A DNA stretch of 64,000 nucleotides from Panicum virgatum (Eukaryota > Streptophyta > Magnoliopsida > Poales > Poaceae), in NCBI RefSeq assembly GCF_016808335.1, contig NC_053142.1:46047674-46111673 (forward strand). Reading direction: 5' to 3'. The position numbers were made by a program, and so were the translations under genes. Position 1 is the first letter of the stretch. Each line of letters begins with the position of its first letter. The notes beneath the pieces are model-generated. The model had not been told where the DNA came from, ran no database searches, and saw nothing but the letters and a program-made list of their open reading frames with translations. Of this stretch, positions 1 to 11,280 are shown in pieces.

Positions 1-890
1 ACCTTCAATTTTAGTCTCACAGGATTACCATTTGCAATAAAAAAAATACAATAGCATCTTCCTTCCATCATTTGTTTGACATCTAAATGCTAAGATTTTT
101 ACCCACTGATAACAAATCCATTACTACAGCCCAGTCGCATGTAGCTAACATGAACCTTGTAGCAGTAATATTGTAGTGACAGCTAAAAATAACTTTAAGT
201 ATGAAACATCAAATTGTTAACATAGTCTTCCACCATTTAGAAACAACAGTCTCGTCCATGAGGAACATGGCATAATTGTAGCTCAGACATTTCACTGTCC
301 CCAAGGAAAAAAGTAAAAGAAAATAATTTCTGAATTAATTGTAACTTTCAGAGCCAGGTAAGACCAGCTAAACTGGCAGTAGTCCTTTTCTCTTTAGCTT
401 ACTTATTTACATAAGCAGACTACTAAACTGAAATCAGAAGTTCCTGCGTTTTGGAGGAGCATAACCTCGCTTGCATTTGCTTAATTCAAAAAGGTACATC
501 TCCCTGACAGATTTTTTCCCCTTTTACGGCAAGAAATGACATCATCCCTGTGCCGGTTGCCAAAATAAATGGCCGACTATCATAAAAGCTTAATTTCTGT
601 AATGCCTTCCAACTGCCAACTTCCACATTTTCCAATTCCTGTGGAATCCTGTACCTACCATTAGCCCAAGTGTTCATGCTAGATCTTATAACAATCATCA
701 CTCGGCAAGCGACGTTGCTGCTACTTTTTTTATTTACTTTGTTATTCAGATGTCCAAACTTGACCATACTGAACCTTATGTTTAGTTGTATCTGAATGTA
801 TTATCTGCTTGTTTGTTGCTGTACCTATATAAAAACTGTTACACCTTTACCTTTGCTAGGAGCGCACGCGATGGCACACATTCTCCACTA
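1..890. other. AT-rich flank without a supported gene
   Basis: No gene is supported here. A minus-strand ORF of 93 codons (486-767) is the only sizeable open frame. Its last 45 or so residues look protein-like, but I recognise no family, and it could be a 3'-terminal exon of a gene lying to the right or chance. Nothing else was seen. Confidence 0.3.
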
Positions 891-1080
891 ATGCAAATTA
901 GACCCCATTAGAATGACAACTTTTGGCAAGATTTGAACAAAATAAGAAAACAATATCGTCATCTCATATTACTTAATCAATCATACACGACCAATACACA
1001 AAACATAAAAATGTTGCTTATATATAAATAGTTAACACAAAATTGAAATAAGACATAAGACAGAAGGGCAAAGTAATATA
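891..1080. repeat. Duplicated segment A (copy 1)
   Basis: This segment matches 12452-12620 closely over its whole length, with scattered substitutions and small indels. In the second copy it is directly followed by sequence that here lies 6 kb away, at 7125-7320, on the far side of the ICMT gene. It therefore marks one end of an old segmental duplication. Confidence 0.85.
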
Positions 1081-1841
1081 ATCCTCTGTATGGGGCCGCG
1101 CGAGCTTGGAAACGGCGTGGATGGGTGGCCCCGGCGCGTAAGGGGCGTGTAGCTCACGTGACGGAGGGGGTGGGGGCGCCCAAGGGGCACGTAGAGCTAC
1201 GTGGGGCCCACACGGCCACGCAGCATTGACGTGCCGCGTGCGCGGTTGGGGAAGTCACCTGGACCGCCGGCCTGCGCTGTTCCGGGGAACGAAAAGGTGT
1301 CCAGGTGCGGTGCGTCAACGTGACACGCTAAAAACAGAGGCTGTGTTCAATTCCCCAACTTTTTCCAAAATTTCCATCACATCGAATCATTAAATATACC
1401 AAAAGACGCATACATGAAGTATAAAATGTAGATAAACAAAATAACTAATTTTTCAGTTTAGATATACATTTCAAAACGAATCTTTTGAGCCTAGTTACCC
1501 ATGATAAGATAATATTTATTACAAATAAACGAAAATGCTATAGTTCGCTACAGTGCCAATTTTGCAAAATTTTGCAGAATCTAAATACAGCGAGAGAGAG
1601 CAAGTGTGCCACTGGCGTGCTCCACCAAACCAGGAAGTGCATGCATGCATGCAGGGCAGAGTTGCGAGATGGCTGTTGCGGTCGGCAGGTGACACGTGTG
1701 CATCTGCGGGCCCTCCGTCGTTGTCGTCATTCGGCGGCCCTGTACAATTCGAGGAGCTGTTCGGCGGTGGGACAACGTCGATTTGCCGCTTCATAGAATC
1801 ACGTGCCGTATGGTCTTGACACTGCACAGTGTAGCTATACT
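1081..1841. other. Intergenic, GC-rich block then AT-rich
   Basis: Positions 1090-1340 are GC-rich, with several CACGTG-like and ACGTG words. Positions 1350-1840 are ordinary intergenic DNA. The overlapping ORFs of 60-100 codons at 1485-1905 run on both strands in all frames and show no family resemblance, so I call no gene. Confidence 0.5.
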
Positions 1842-2818
1842 CACAACTGCTGGAAAAACGAGCATTCGTCCAATTAGTACCTGTCGTATTTTTAGCCAGT
1901 ACTAATGTGGTACGTTAGTACCAGTTATAAAGCACAATTTACTACTGGTTTGTAGCCTCAGTCAATACTAAACGACGACATAGAGATTCCCTGAAAGCCA
2001 TTTAGTACTACCGGCTAGAGACTCTAACCGGTACTAAATTTCTCCGCCGCCACCACCGTCCTTATTAAATATCCACCACCCCTCACGCCACATCTTCTTA
2101 TCTCTACGCTAAGTCCTCTAATCCTCCCTCTCCTCAGGCAATCCGCAGGGCGCGGTGGCCTTGGCGCGCGGGGGCCAAGCCTGCCTCCGGCGGTGTGCGG
2201 CCTCCCGTCGGCGTGGAGGGGCCAGGCCGGCCTCCGGCGGCGCACGGGGCCAGGCCCGCCTCCTGGCGGCGCGGGGCATCCCGGCAGCGCGCAGGGGCCA
2301 GGCCGGCCTCCCGGCGGCACGCCGGCCTCCGGTGGGCGCGCGGGGTAGTCCGGCCTCCGGCGGCGTGTGGGGGCCATGCCGGGCACTGGCGGCGCGGGGG
2401 CTCGTCTCTCCTCGCGGTTGTGATTGTGAGATGTATTTTTGTGATTGTGAGATGTATTTTTTTGAAAATTGTGACTGTGAGATGTATTCTTCTAAAATTT
2501 TCTTCTGAAATTTGTGATTGTGAGATGTATTTTTCTAAAATTTGTGATTGTAATATATGTGATTGTGATGTGATTTTTTGATTGTGATGATCGGTGTTGT
2601 GGGAAAGGGAAAAAAAGAAAAAGAAAATAAAAAAAGAGGCGGGAACGGAAAATCTACTTTTGGACACAAAGGATTTGGTACTAAGCAACCCTTTAGTACC
2701 GGACAGCTTGACCGGTACTAAATGTCGTGTCGTTTAGTACCGGCCAAGCAGTACCGGTCAGCTACCCGGTATTAATGGGGGGTTCGGCCCGGTACAAATG
2801 GTTATATTTCTAGCAGTG
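1842..2818. mobile_element. Non-autonomous CACTA-type (EnSpm) transposon, 977 bp
   Basis: The left end is CACAACTGCTGGAAA and the right end, read inverted, is CACTGCTAGAAA. A 3-bp duplication ACT flanks both ends (1839-1841 and 2819-2821). Both subterminal regions carry repeated words such as TAGTACCGG and CCGGTACTA in both orientations, the arrangement expected of transposase-binding subterminal repeats in CACTA elements. The interior has a GC-rich block (2150-2400) of CCGGCGGCG-like repeats, then AT-rich repeats of a GTGATTGTGAGATG-type unit (2417-2580). No transposase is present. The left terminus has two extra bases compared with the right one. Confidence 0.8.
2417..2580. repeat. Degenerate tandem repeat inside the CACTA element
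   Basis: Five or more copies of a unit reading roughly TGTGATTGTGAGATGTATTT, separated by variable A/T-rich spacers. Long ORFs covering this block (2134-2688 minus, 2155-2581 plus) simply translate the repeat and are not genes. Confidence 0.7.
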
Positions 2819-3989
2819 ACTGAATCAAATAGTGAGATGTCAGATAGGAGTGGGGATGATCTGATACGATTTCCTCATATATGTTTGCCCTAAAATGAAC
2901 ATGGCATTAGTATTTGTCCGTTGTCACAACAAAAATATATATTACGAGAAAAAAATAACGATACAGTATAGGATGTAGTATTTCACAAGAAAGTATGTCT
3001 GTTTTTTTTAAGTGCTTATTCATTGATTCACTTAGCTTGGCAGGGCATTGCCCCGGAAATGATCCTCAAGCTCTGGCATCCATTGCCTTCAGTCGTGGAA
3101 AGGATACCAAAATGAACCAAACATCATGAATTTACGACTGGATGGAGTATTTGGTATGAGAACATAAAATTTCATTTTTAATTTCTTAAAAATGAAAAAA
3201 AGCCCAATTCCTTTGAGTTTTTTCTACTGGATATATGTACTGTTTTTCTTCCATAAGATTGGCCTTCATCGCTCTGTAACCGAACAGCAATCAAACTGTT
3301 CCTGTTGCTATATGTTTGAACTGAAGTAGCACTTCGAGAACTAGATAGTAATTACGGGCTGCTAAAGCTGACATATGATGTTGCTTTATATGTAAGTTAC
3401 ATATGTAGCTGTATCTATAACTTTATGAAACTCATGAACTGAGTGTGTTATTTGGTGAATTATTATTGTGCCTTTTATTTCTCGCAACTTAGACTACCAT
3501 CTATAGATTTTTTTTGTCGTTTAGGCTTAGGCCACATGAAAATTTCCATCAACTTTTGGGCCATTGCTATGATGCATCGGATCCGGTCCACCAGCCGTGC
3601 CCAAGGCCCAACTGGGCTGGCCCTGGCGGCCCGACCTCCTCGAGCCCTCTCCCTCCACTGCAGTGGGCCCATCTCAGCAGCGCCGCCAACCTCTCCTCTC
3701 GCCTTCGCTGCGCCGCCGTCTCCCAGCAGCACCGCAAGGCGGCGGCGCTTACCCGTGCGGCACGCCGCCGCTGCCGTAGCACGAGAAGCACAGACGCCGG
3801 CACCGGCTTTGTTTTCACCGTGCAGGCGCGAGGCAAAAAGCTCCCCCGCATGCCTTTTGTCTGAAAAGCCTCCGTATGCGGCATCCCCTCGTCGCCACAT
3901 CTCTCGGCGAAGCATCTCCTTCTAGTCCTAGAGCTAGAGCACCCCAGAGCCCTAGCGAAAGCCTCGGGCTCCAGATCCCCGCCGTGCCC
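2819..3989. other. ICMT upstream region and probable 5'UTR
   Basis: No element boundaries or coding signals were recognised in 2822-3500. Positions 3570-3989 become GC-rich and directly precede the ICMT start, so they probably hold the promoter and 5'UTR. An upstream in-frame ATG at 3876 would add 38 residues with no resemblance to ICMT proteins. Confidence 0.45.
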
Positions 3990-5885
3990 ATGTCGGCCAG
4001 GAGACAGGCGTGGCAGTTCGCGGCCGCGCTGGTCTTCTTCCACGGCTCGGAGTACGTCCTCGCCGCCGCTTTCCACGGCCGTCGGAACGTCACCGCCACC
4101 TGTGAGTGCGCCATAACTCCATCTCTCTTGCGATTCGAGCGTGATTTGGACTGTGCTCGTGAAATTTACTAGAATTGAAAGTGGATTGAGTGAATCCTAA
4201 AATGCTACTCAGTTTCATTACTAGATTGCGTCCAGTAATCCACTGCGTCGAAGCAAATTCTGCGTGAGTAAAGATGCTCAGATTGAACTGTACTCGTGAA
4301 ATTTACTAGAATTTTGAAGTGTCAGTGAGCGACTCCTGAGTTGCAACTCAATTTTGTTACTAGATTCAAGCTATCCACTGAGTAGTTGAAGCAAATCCCT
4401 GTGCCAGTATGTCTTGCAATTTCACGCTTGGCTTTGAACTGACACTTTTGCTGTATGTATATTCTATAAAACTGCTTTTGCTGTCCAGTCTATACAACTT
4501 TAGAAATTATCTGTTTAAGTAGACAAATAAAAAGAACCCCAAGTTTTATACCCAAATTAATTCAGAAAACAAGGAACGTTCGCAGCTGGCCGGTACTTTT
4601 GAGTTAAAGCACCAAAAATGTAAAATATGATCTAAATGCATCAATTGAGTAGGTTTTGACAAATGAAACATCAGTTAGCTAATGAATTATCATGAATCTT
4701 AAATGTGTTTAATTGTATGAATTGAGTTGTTAATGTTAACTGGGCTTCTGCAGCTAGCTTTCTTCCAGCTCATCATGTAGTAGTATGAGATCACACCCTG
4801 GTTTCCTGCCAAAACAGGGAGTATGAAGATTATGCTCTTGCTTTAAACTGTCCATTCTTTAAATTCTGGTTCCTTTGGCGATGATGAATACAGGAAGAGT
4901 TCTCAAAGGTCCTTTGTGGACAAAGTGATTTTCTAAAACCTTAGAATGAATTGATATAATTTAAATTATTCAAATAACACAGACAAATCCTCTCATGCCT
5001 ATGTTGATACTGGTAATTGTTAATTTTTGTCCTTAATTCTTACAATTCAGATAGGACTTGGCATTGTCCTAACTTTATTTTTGGCAGTGTTGTTAGTAAT
5101 AAAGTTGCTTCTCATGCAGCACTTCTTATTAGCAAGCAGTATGTATTGGCAATGAGTTTTGCGATGCTGGAACACCTGACAGAAATACTGATCTTCCCGG
5201 AAGTAAAAGAGTACTGGTTTGTCAGTAATATTGGCCTTCTAATGGTGCTTATCGGTGAAATTATCCGTAAACTTGCTGTTGTGACAGCTGGGCGAGCCTT
5301 CACTCATGTTATCAGAATTTATCATGAAGATCAGCATCAGTTGATTACCCATGGGGTATATAGGTAAAAGATTTGTACTTTTTGCAGGAGTTCCAACCCT
5401 ATTGAGTTACTACTCTACATTTGCATTACCACTATTCAACAGCTGAACAGTTTCAATTGCTAAACATTCTGCTTAATTGTACAGGTTTATGCGCCATCCT
5501 GGATATTCTGGTTTTCTTATATGGGCAGTAGGAACCCAGGTTATGCTGTGTAATCCAGTATCAACAGTTGCATTCACATATGTCTTGTGGCGATTCTTTT
5601 CAAAACGGATACCGTATCCTGCTGAAAGAACATCTTATATTCCCTCTTTGATGTCATTCTAGGCTTTCTATCTCGATTATTGACCTTTTCAAAGCATACC
5701 TCTTTAAGTATTTCATCACCCGCTGAATATGAACATCTTCGTGAAATGAGTAGAAGTATTTTTCCTTTTCTTGCGATTCCTTCACTCAGAGCAGGTATGA
5801 AGAGTTTTTCTTGAGGCAGTTCTTTGGCTCTGAATATGAAGAATACGCACAGAGAGTGCACTCTGGATTACCATTTATTAAGTGA
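3990..5885 (+). CDS. ICMT: Protein-S-isoprenylcysteine O-methyltransferase (4 exons)
   Basis: This enzyme methylates the C-terminal prenylcysteine of CaaX proteins (Ras/ROP-type GTPases and others) in the endoplasmic reticulum membrane. Exons join in frame as 3990-4101, 5120-5363, 5485-5613 and 5795-5885, all with GT-AG introns, giving 191 residues, the length I expect for plant ICMT. Visible family signatures are FFHGSEYVLA near the N terminus, LLISKQY after intron 1, GEIIRK and FTHVIR, then RHPGYSGFLIW around residue 122 and ERIPYEE-type RIPYEEFFLRQFFG near the end. The last two belong to the conserved catalytic and S-adenosylmethionine-binding region (PF04140). The protein is hydrophobic with several membrane segments. 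I chose the ATG at 3990 because the residues after it (SARRQAW) match grass ICMT. No stop or frameshift was seen, so it looks functional. Confidence 0.93.
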
Positions 5886-7320
5886 AATTATCACACCTGC
5901 AAAGTATGTCTGCGAATCCTCGATGTTTAAGTTTTCATTTGATACCATGCTATTCATATTTACGATTTAAATTACTGCTGTATCAAATTTTCTTTAAGTA
6001 TCAAACCTTGAGGTAGGGCATATAACAATGGTGGATTCATGCTTTTTTATAGCAAGAAAGAAGAGTTGAGCAATAAAATATCTCATAGCTCACTTTTTTT
6101 AAAAAACAACACGAGCAATTTTTTGTCATTTGAACATTTGTTTCCTTACCCAGAATCATAGCTGTGTTTGTGCACCATAACTTTTCATAACTATTTTTTC
6201 ATAATTAAAGTGTTTTTGGCTCTGTTTTAGAAAGCATATGTGGTTCATGACCAAACCTCCTAGACCTGTGGACTGGCTTTTCACACTTTCAGTATCTTGC
6301 CTCCTTAGCAGAACTGGCTCATAATTTTTGCTGCATTTATGGTTATTACTTTTGTGAAGAAAATAAATATTTTAGGATCTAAAGTTAGATTTTAGATCTA
6401 ATAATTTTGAAATGGGTGTGACGTGATCAGCACTTTAGTAAACATGTATGTATTACGGTCTGTGTGTGGCGATCACTAGCAAAATAGAATCTTCTTGTTC
6501 TTCTTTGAATCGATGCAAATCTGGAAGCATGATATTGATATGTATGCTTGATTTTTGTTATAGGTATGCGCCTCTTGCTGTTGTCACCATTGACGTGTCA
6601 AAGTAAAGCACCCAACAATATGAAGAAAAGAGATAACAAAGAAAGGAGCCATCTGATGGACCGCATACAATACAAGACACATCAGAAATCTATAGTAGTC
6701 AGTAGTCAAACAGATGAGAGTCATCAGCTCATAGATCCTGTGCAGATGTGACCTGTAGCTCAAGCTTTATTCACCTTCATTGTGATGTTCACCCACAGCT
6801 ATAACTTGTGGAAACGTTCCCTTCATTGGATTTGAGCTGAACAGTGCAAGATAATGTTTACAATTTGTTGAGGTTCCCAGTGGTCTAAACACAACTTATC
6901 TTGTGTGTGAAGCATATACTTCGAATCTGCTACTTACCTTTGGACGGACATGTTGAAGAAACTTCCATAGAATCTGAGAATGTTGCAGTGTTTTCCCTGT
7001 GGTACACAACTAAGGCTAGCAATGTTTAATCAGTCAATGTAAAGCCTTGGAATGTGAACAATCTGGAAAAAGTGCTTTATTGAGCAAATTCGTGTGAGTT
7101 GCCTGACTGATGGTCTGTTGGAGGAACCCTATTCTTTGAAGATGGTTGCAGGGAGTCAACAGCAGGAGTCTGGCAAGGCTTGGGTTTGGTCGGAAAGCAC
7201 TCGTGCAACGTGCATCGATCTTACCAACTGAAGTCTGCAGCCATAATGTTTGTGCTGGCCTAAGTTTGTGTTAAGATAACTAAAGTTTGAATGGATTTGT
7301 TCAAGTAATGCTTTTAGCCT
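5886..7320 (+). other. ICMT 3'UTR and downstream flank
   Basis: An AATAAA signal at 6362-6367 could end the ICMT transcript. Positions 6548-6751 hold a small ORF of no recognised family. Positions 7125-7320 are duplicated segment B, matching 12624-12830, and end at the insertion point of the next element (TSD AGCCT at 7316-7320). Confidence 0.5.
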
Positions 7321-10300
7321 TGAAGGGACTTTAATCGCGTGATGTCGCCTAGAGGGGGGGTTGTGAATAGGCGTTTAAAACTAATTCTGCAGATTAAAAT
7401 ACTTAACACAGTTGTGAGTCACCTACCGGTCAGACCGGTCCAACACTTAAACATGACAACAAAGCTCAGAATTATTTCATATAAATTTGATTGGGCTCAG
7501 TTTCTCATTTTCTGAGCTTTGTTGCATTGCTCTGGATTCGACCGGTCAGACCGGTCTGTCCAGAGACAGTTTCCCGAAGACCCTTTGTCGGAACTATCTT
7601 TAAACCTCTGATGGACCTCGGAAGTTCCGACTATATATCGGAAGTTCCGACCTGTACTGCTCCTGATTGCCTTCAGTACATGACCCCATGAGATGCTTCT
7701 TGAAGCATATATTAATAAGAATATGTATTACACTTCTTCTTTCTTCTTTTATCTGCCTGCTGCAGTTTGCTAGTTCAGACCGGTCAGACCGGTCTGGTGG
7801 ACCGGTCAGACCGGTCACACCAGTCAAGCTGCAGAATGCTTCAATTCTTCCATGTCTTGCCTTAATTAATGATTCTTATACCTGCAGTAAAACAAGACAT
7901 TGCTCTACACAAGAGCCATTAAACGTATCTCACGGCAAATGGGAAGTAACTCAAAATATCATGCCTTAGTTACTATTAGAGTGTCACAAGTGACACACTT
8001 GCTCTCATCTAGAGCCAAGTGACTAAGACACATAGAATTGAAATGGAGTTATCGAGATGACATTGGATGAAGATATGCAATAATTTCATAGACTTGGTCA
8101 TTAATTTGAAAATGCAATGTCCGTATATGCACCAAGCTCTCCAATCCATCTTCATGTACCTGAAAGCTTTTCAAGCATTCTTTGGTGTCCAACTCTTGTT
8201 GGACCCTACCACATTCGTCACAATTGACTTGGGAACCCAAATAGCTCTTATGCTAGCATTAGGTGATTGAATCACTTTAGTAGCATAAGTACTCATTTTG
8301 TCCCTCCCAAGTCTAGCAAAGTCATATTGAACAAGTTTTGAGTTAAGTACTTTACCATTTGGACAATTCTTATTCATATGACCTTTTGCCCGACATGTAT
8401 AGCAAATTCGATATTTGAGCTTGACAAAGGTGCTCTTGACTTGCCTTTTCGGCTTCTGAACATCAATATCCCTTTTTGGTGCAAGGGTGCTTCTTGTGGG
8501 CTTCTTGAGAGGTCCTGCAGTTGCACTGGCCTGGACCAGTCTGATCGGTCGGGTATGACCGGTCTGACCGGTCTGGTCAGACCTGAACTGCTGTGGACAG
8601 CAGTGAACCATATGCCCCAATTTCTTGCACATCCTATTTTCTGGAAGCTTCTTTTGATTTTTTGAGAGTTGAGCTTCCTTATCTGACTTGATTTGACAAT
8701 ATCTTGCATAGTGCCCCTTCTCTAGACACTTGAAGCACTTGATGTGTTCTAGAGTTTTCTTTCTAGAAATCTTGTGCTTGATGCTCTTTTGACCTTGTTG
8801 ATGAGCTGAGCTAGTGAAGTTTGAACCCATCTTAAGCTTCTTCACCACGGGGGCGCGGTTATCTTGAGATGGTCTCACTTGCCCCTTGTCCTTCAACTTG
8901 GTTACTTCTTCTTTGAGTCTTTTTACTTCACACATAAGATCTTCATTTTCTTATGCTATGAAGTCATCACAAGATTCTACAAACACTTGCTCAATACTAG
9001 ATTGGCTTGCTTGAGAACAACATGGTTTAGTGCAAGTCAAATCAATTTGAACATGTGAGCATGTGCAAGTGTGTGTGAGAGGTTCATAAGATTTTACCGT
9101 GTTAATCACAACCTCATGAGCCATTTCAATCATCACATGTGATTCCACAAGCTTTTCATAGGAGTTTTCAAGTTCCATATGAGTTCTTTGTAGGGTCACA
9201 TGCTCTCTAGAGAGCTTCTCCAATTTAGCCTTAAGCACTTGATTCTCCTTCTGCAAAGAGTCTATACAATATGAGGAATTTGCAGAGGAAGTTTCTGATT
9301 TGCTTACCAAGAAGTCATAGTTGAGCTTGAGGCATTCAAGCTCCTTTCTAATAGCTTTTATTTGCTCAACTTCTTGGACATGTTCTTTGTTGCCATTGGC
9401 CATCAAGCATTGGTGATCAACATCACTTGATGATGCTGGCTCAACTGAAACTTGTCTTGATTGCCTACAGGAGCATTTCTTGCTTTCTTTGCGCTGCCCC
9501 CTGGTAGGACCGGTCTGACCGGTCTTGCCGACCGGTCTGACCGGTTCCAACAGGGAACCAGCAGACATTGCAGGTCTTGCTCCTTGATCTTCATGAGGAG
9601 TCACTAGAGGATAAGTATTTGCTATTGCAGTAGTACACTCCTCTAGTGACTTCTCTTCTTTTTTTTCTTGATCTTCATCATCGCTATCATCTTCATATAT
9701 CTTTTCTAAAAACTTCCAAAGACGATAAGCATTACTACATGTCTTTTAAAATAATCTCTCCTCTTGTATAGAATCTGAAAGTTCTCTGTCCATATACTCA
9801 AACAAGAGGTTAGTGACACGATGGTTGCAAGACAAACATTCCTTTTCCTCGGTTGATAATTTGGACAAATCATCAACATCCTTGAAAAGGACACTTGTCT
9901 TGACGACACACTAGTTTATTTGAACCGACCGGTCTGGGGGACCGGTCTGACCGGTCTAACTCTGACAGAGCAATGGCTAGTTTTTGATAGAGGGGTATTT
10001 ATACTCCACAACCACACCCATTCAGGGGTGCTGATGCCATTGTGATTCTGAGCCATGAGAGCACTTGAGAAGTCCTCCCCAACCTCTCTTTGTGAGATTT
10101 GAGTGAATCAAGACTAGATCCTTAAGTTGGGTTGAGTGAAACCTTTGCTAAGAAAGCATTTGAGAAGTGTGAGCATAATCCCTAACTGGAGCACTTGCGG
10201 TTGCGTCGGCCAACTTATTGAAGCATTTGTTACTCTTAGAGGTGAAGCCTCCTAGACGGCTAGGCGTCGCCGGCTAGCTCCCAAGCTTGTGGTGAGCAGC

Positions 10301-11072
10301 GGCAAGTTTGTTGCAGCAGCGATTGTGTGCCACGAGGGCACATGGTCATATAGTGAAAAGGAGGAGATAGCTTGACCTTGTGGTCACCATAAGCTTCCTC
10401 AACGGAGACTAGGATTCACACGTGGTGAACGTGGTGAATCCGAACTTCGGTGAAACAAATCTCTGTGTCTCCGTTGCATCATCCTCATTTGGTTTTGCCT
10501 CGCACTTGTGCTCTAGCCTTTTTTGTGCTTCCACTTCGATCTACTCGGTTGTGTTGTTTCTGTGTGTGCAGGGTTGTGGAATAGATTCATTGACACCTAC
10601 AGAAGCACTACAACCAGTTGTATTTGTGCTAGAGCTCGTAAAGGGGGAAATAACTTTGTTTGTGTGCAGGTTCTGCATTGGACCGGTCTAACCGGTCTCC
10701 CCATCATAAGTTGAACAAGCCTTTAATAGATATTAGAGTCTTTATATCAACCATGATTATCTTGCTCTCAATTTTCTTTTACAACTTTGCTTGCCACTTT
10801 GAGTCCCACATAAATTAACAAGCTTCAGCACTTTAGAGCTTTCATATCAAACATAAATACCTTGCTCTTCTATTTTTCTTTCTCATTCTAGCTAGTCACA
10901 TATAATGATTGTCAATGGGACAAACACATTTGCTTGCAATACATGAGCTATCTCAATCTATATCAATCCACAAATTAAATACCTGCTCATAATCTTATGC
11001 AAACAAGTTAGTCCTTTAATCGTATTGTCAATCAATACACCAAAACCCACTAGGGGCCTAGATGCTCTTTCA
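7321..11072 (-). mobile_element. TG...CA element with gag-like gene, 3752 bp
   Basis: The ends are TGAAGGGACTTT and ATGCTCTTTCA, flanked by an exact 5-bp duplication AGCCT (7316-7320, 11073-11077). The empty site is visible in the duplicated copy near 12820-12833, where segments B and C are contiguous, so the borders are secure. TG...CA ends with a 5-bp TSD are those of LTR retrotransposons, yet I find no direct terminal repeat inside. The minus strand carries a gag-like gene; no protease, integrase or reverse transcriptase was found. Palindromic words GACCGGTCWGACCGGTC recur throughout. Best reading: a non-autonomous LTR-type element, or a solo LTR-like unit that contains gag sequence. Confidence 0.85.
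8171..9909 (-). pseudogene. Gag-like polyprotein with zinc knuckles, broken
   Basis: Reading from 9909 down, a capsid-like segment (roughly 9909-9620, needing at least one frame change) is followed by an acidic stretch rich in D and E. A coiled-coil region follows (9400-9060, heptads of L, E and K), then CCHC zinc knuckles: CFKCLEKGHYARYC, a degenerate knuckle RMCKKLGHMVHCC, and CYTCRAKGHMNKNC. The two long ORFs, 8951-9604 and 8171-8935, lie in the same frame and are separated only by a TAA, probably from a CAA glutamine codon. The palindromic words translate as GQTGQTG or RSDRSD runs. The family resembles Copia-type gag. No pol follows, so mobility would need proteins supplied elsewhere. Confidence 0.8.
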
Positions 11073-11280
11073 AGCCTGTACCTCCAACTAGATTATTTGA
11101 TACAAATCCACTAAAAAATATCTGATAAAAATATCCGTGAAAAGCATGCCATTCCTGGCCCCTGGGCCTGATTATAAATAGCTCCCCAACCTTTCCTCTC
11201 TTCACCACTCCACTCCTAGTTACAAATAGCTCCCTAACCTTTCCTCTCTTCACCACTCCACTCCTCGAGTAAGCGCCTGC
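11073..11280 (+). promoter_or_regulatory. Duplicated segment C (copy 1), promoter-like
   Basis: This matches 12831-12985. It has a TATA box (TATAAATA, 11173-11180) followed by a pyrimidine-rich leader-like stretch. The piece from the TATA box to CCACTCCACTCCT is tandemly repeated at about 52-bp spacing, but in the second repeat the box has decayed to ACAAATA. In the second genomic copy the unit is single. It looks like an old promoter, but nothing recognisable lies downstream of this copy. Confidence 0.5.

Noticed and set aside
486..767. 93-codon minus-strand ORF, protein-like near its end
   Set aside because: No family recognised, no splice context established and no duplicate in copy 2, so not called as a gene.
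2024..2688. Long ORFs on both strands within the CACTA element
   Set aside because: They translate GC-rich and GTGATTGTGAGATG repeats.
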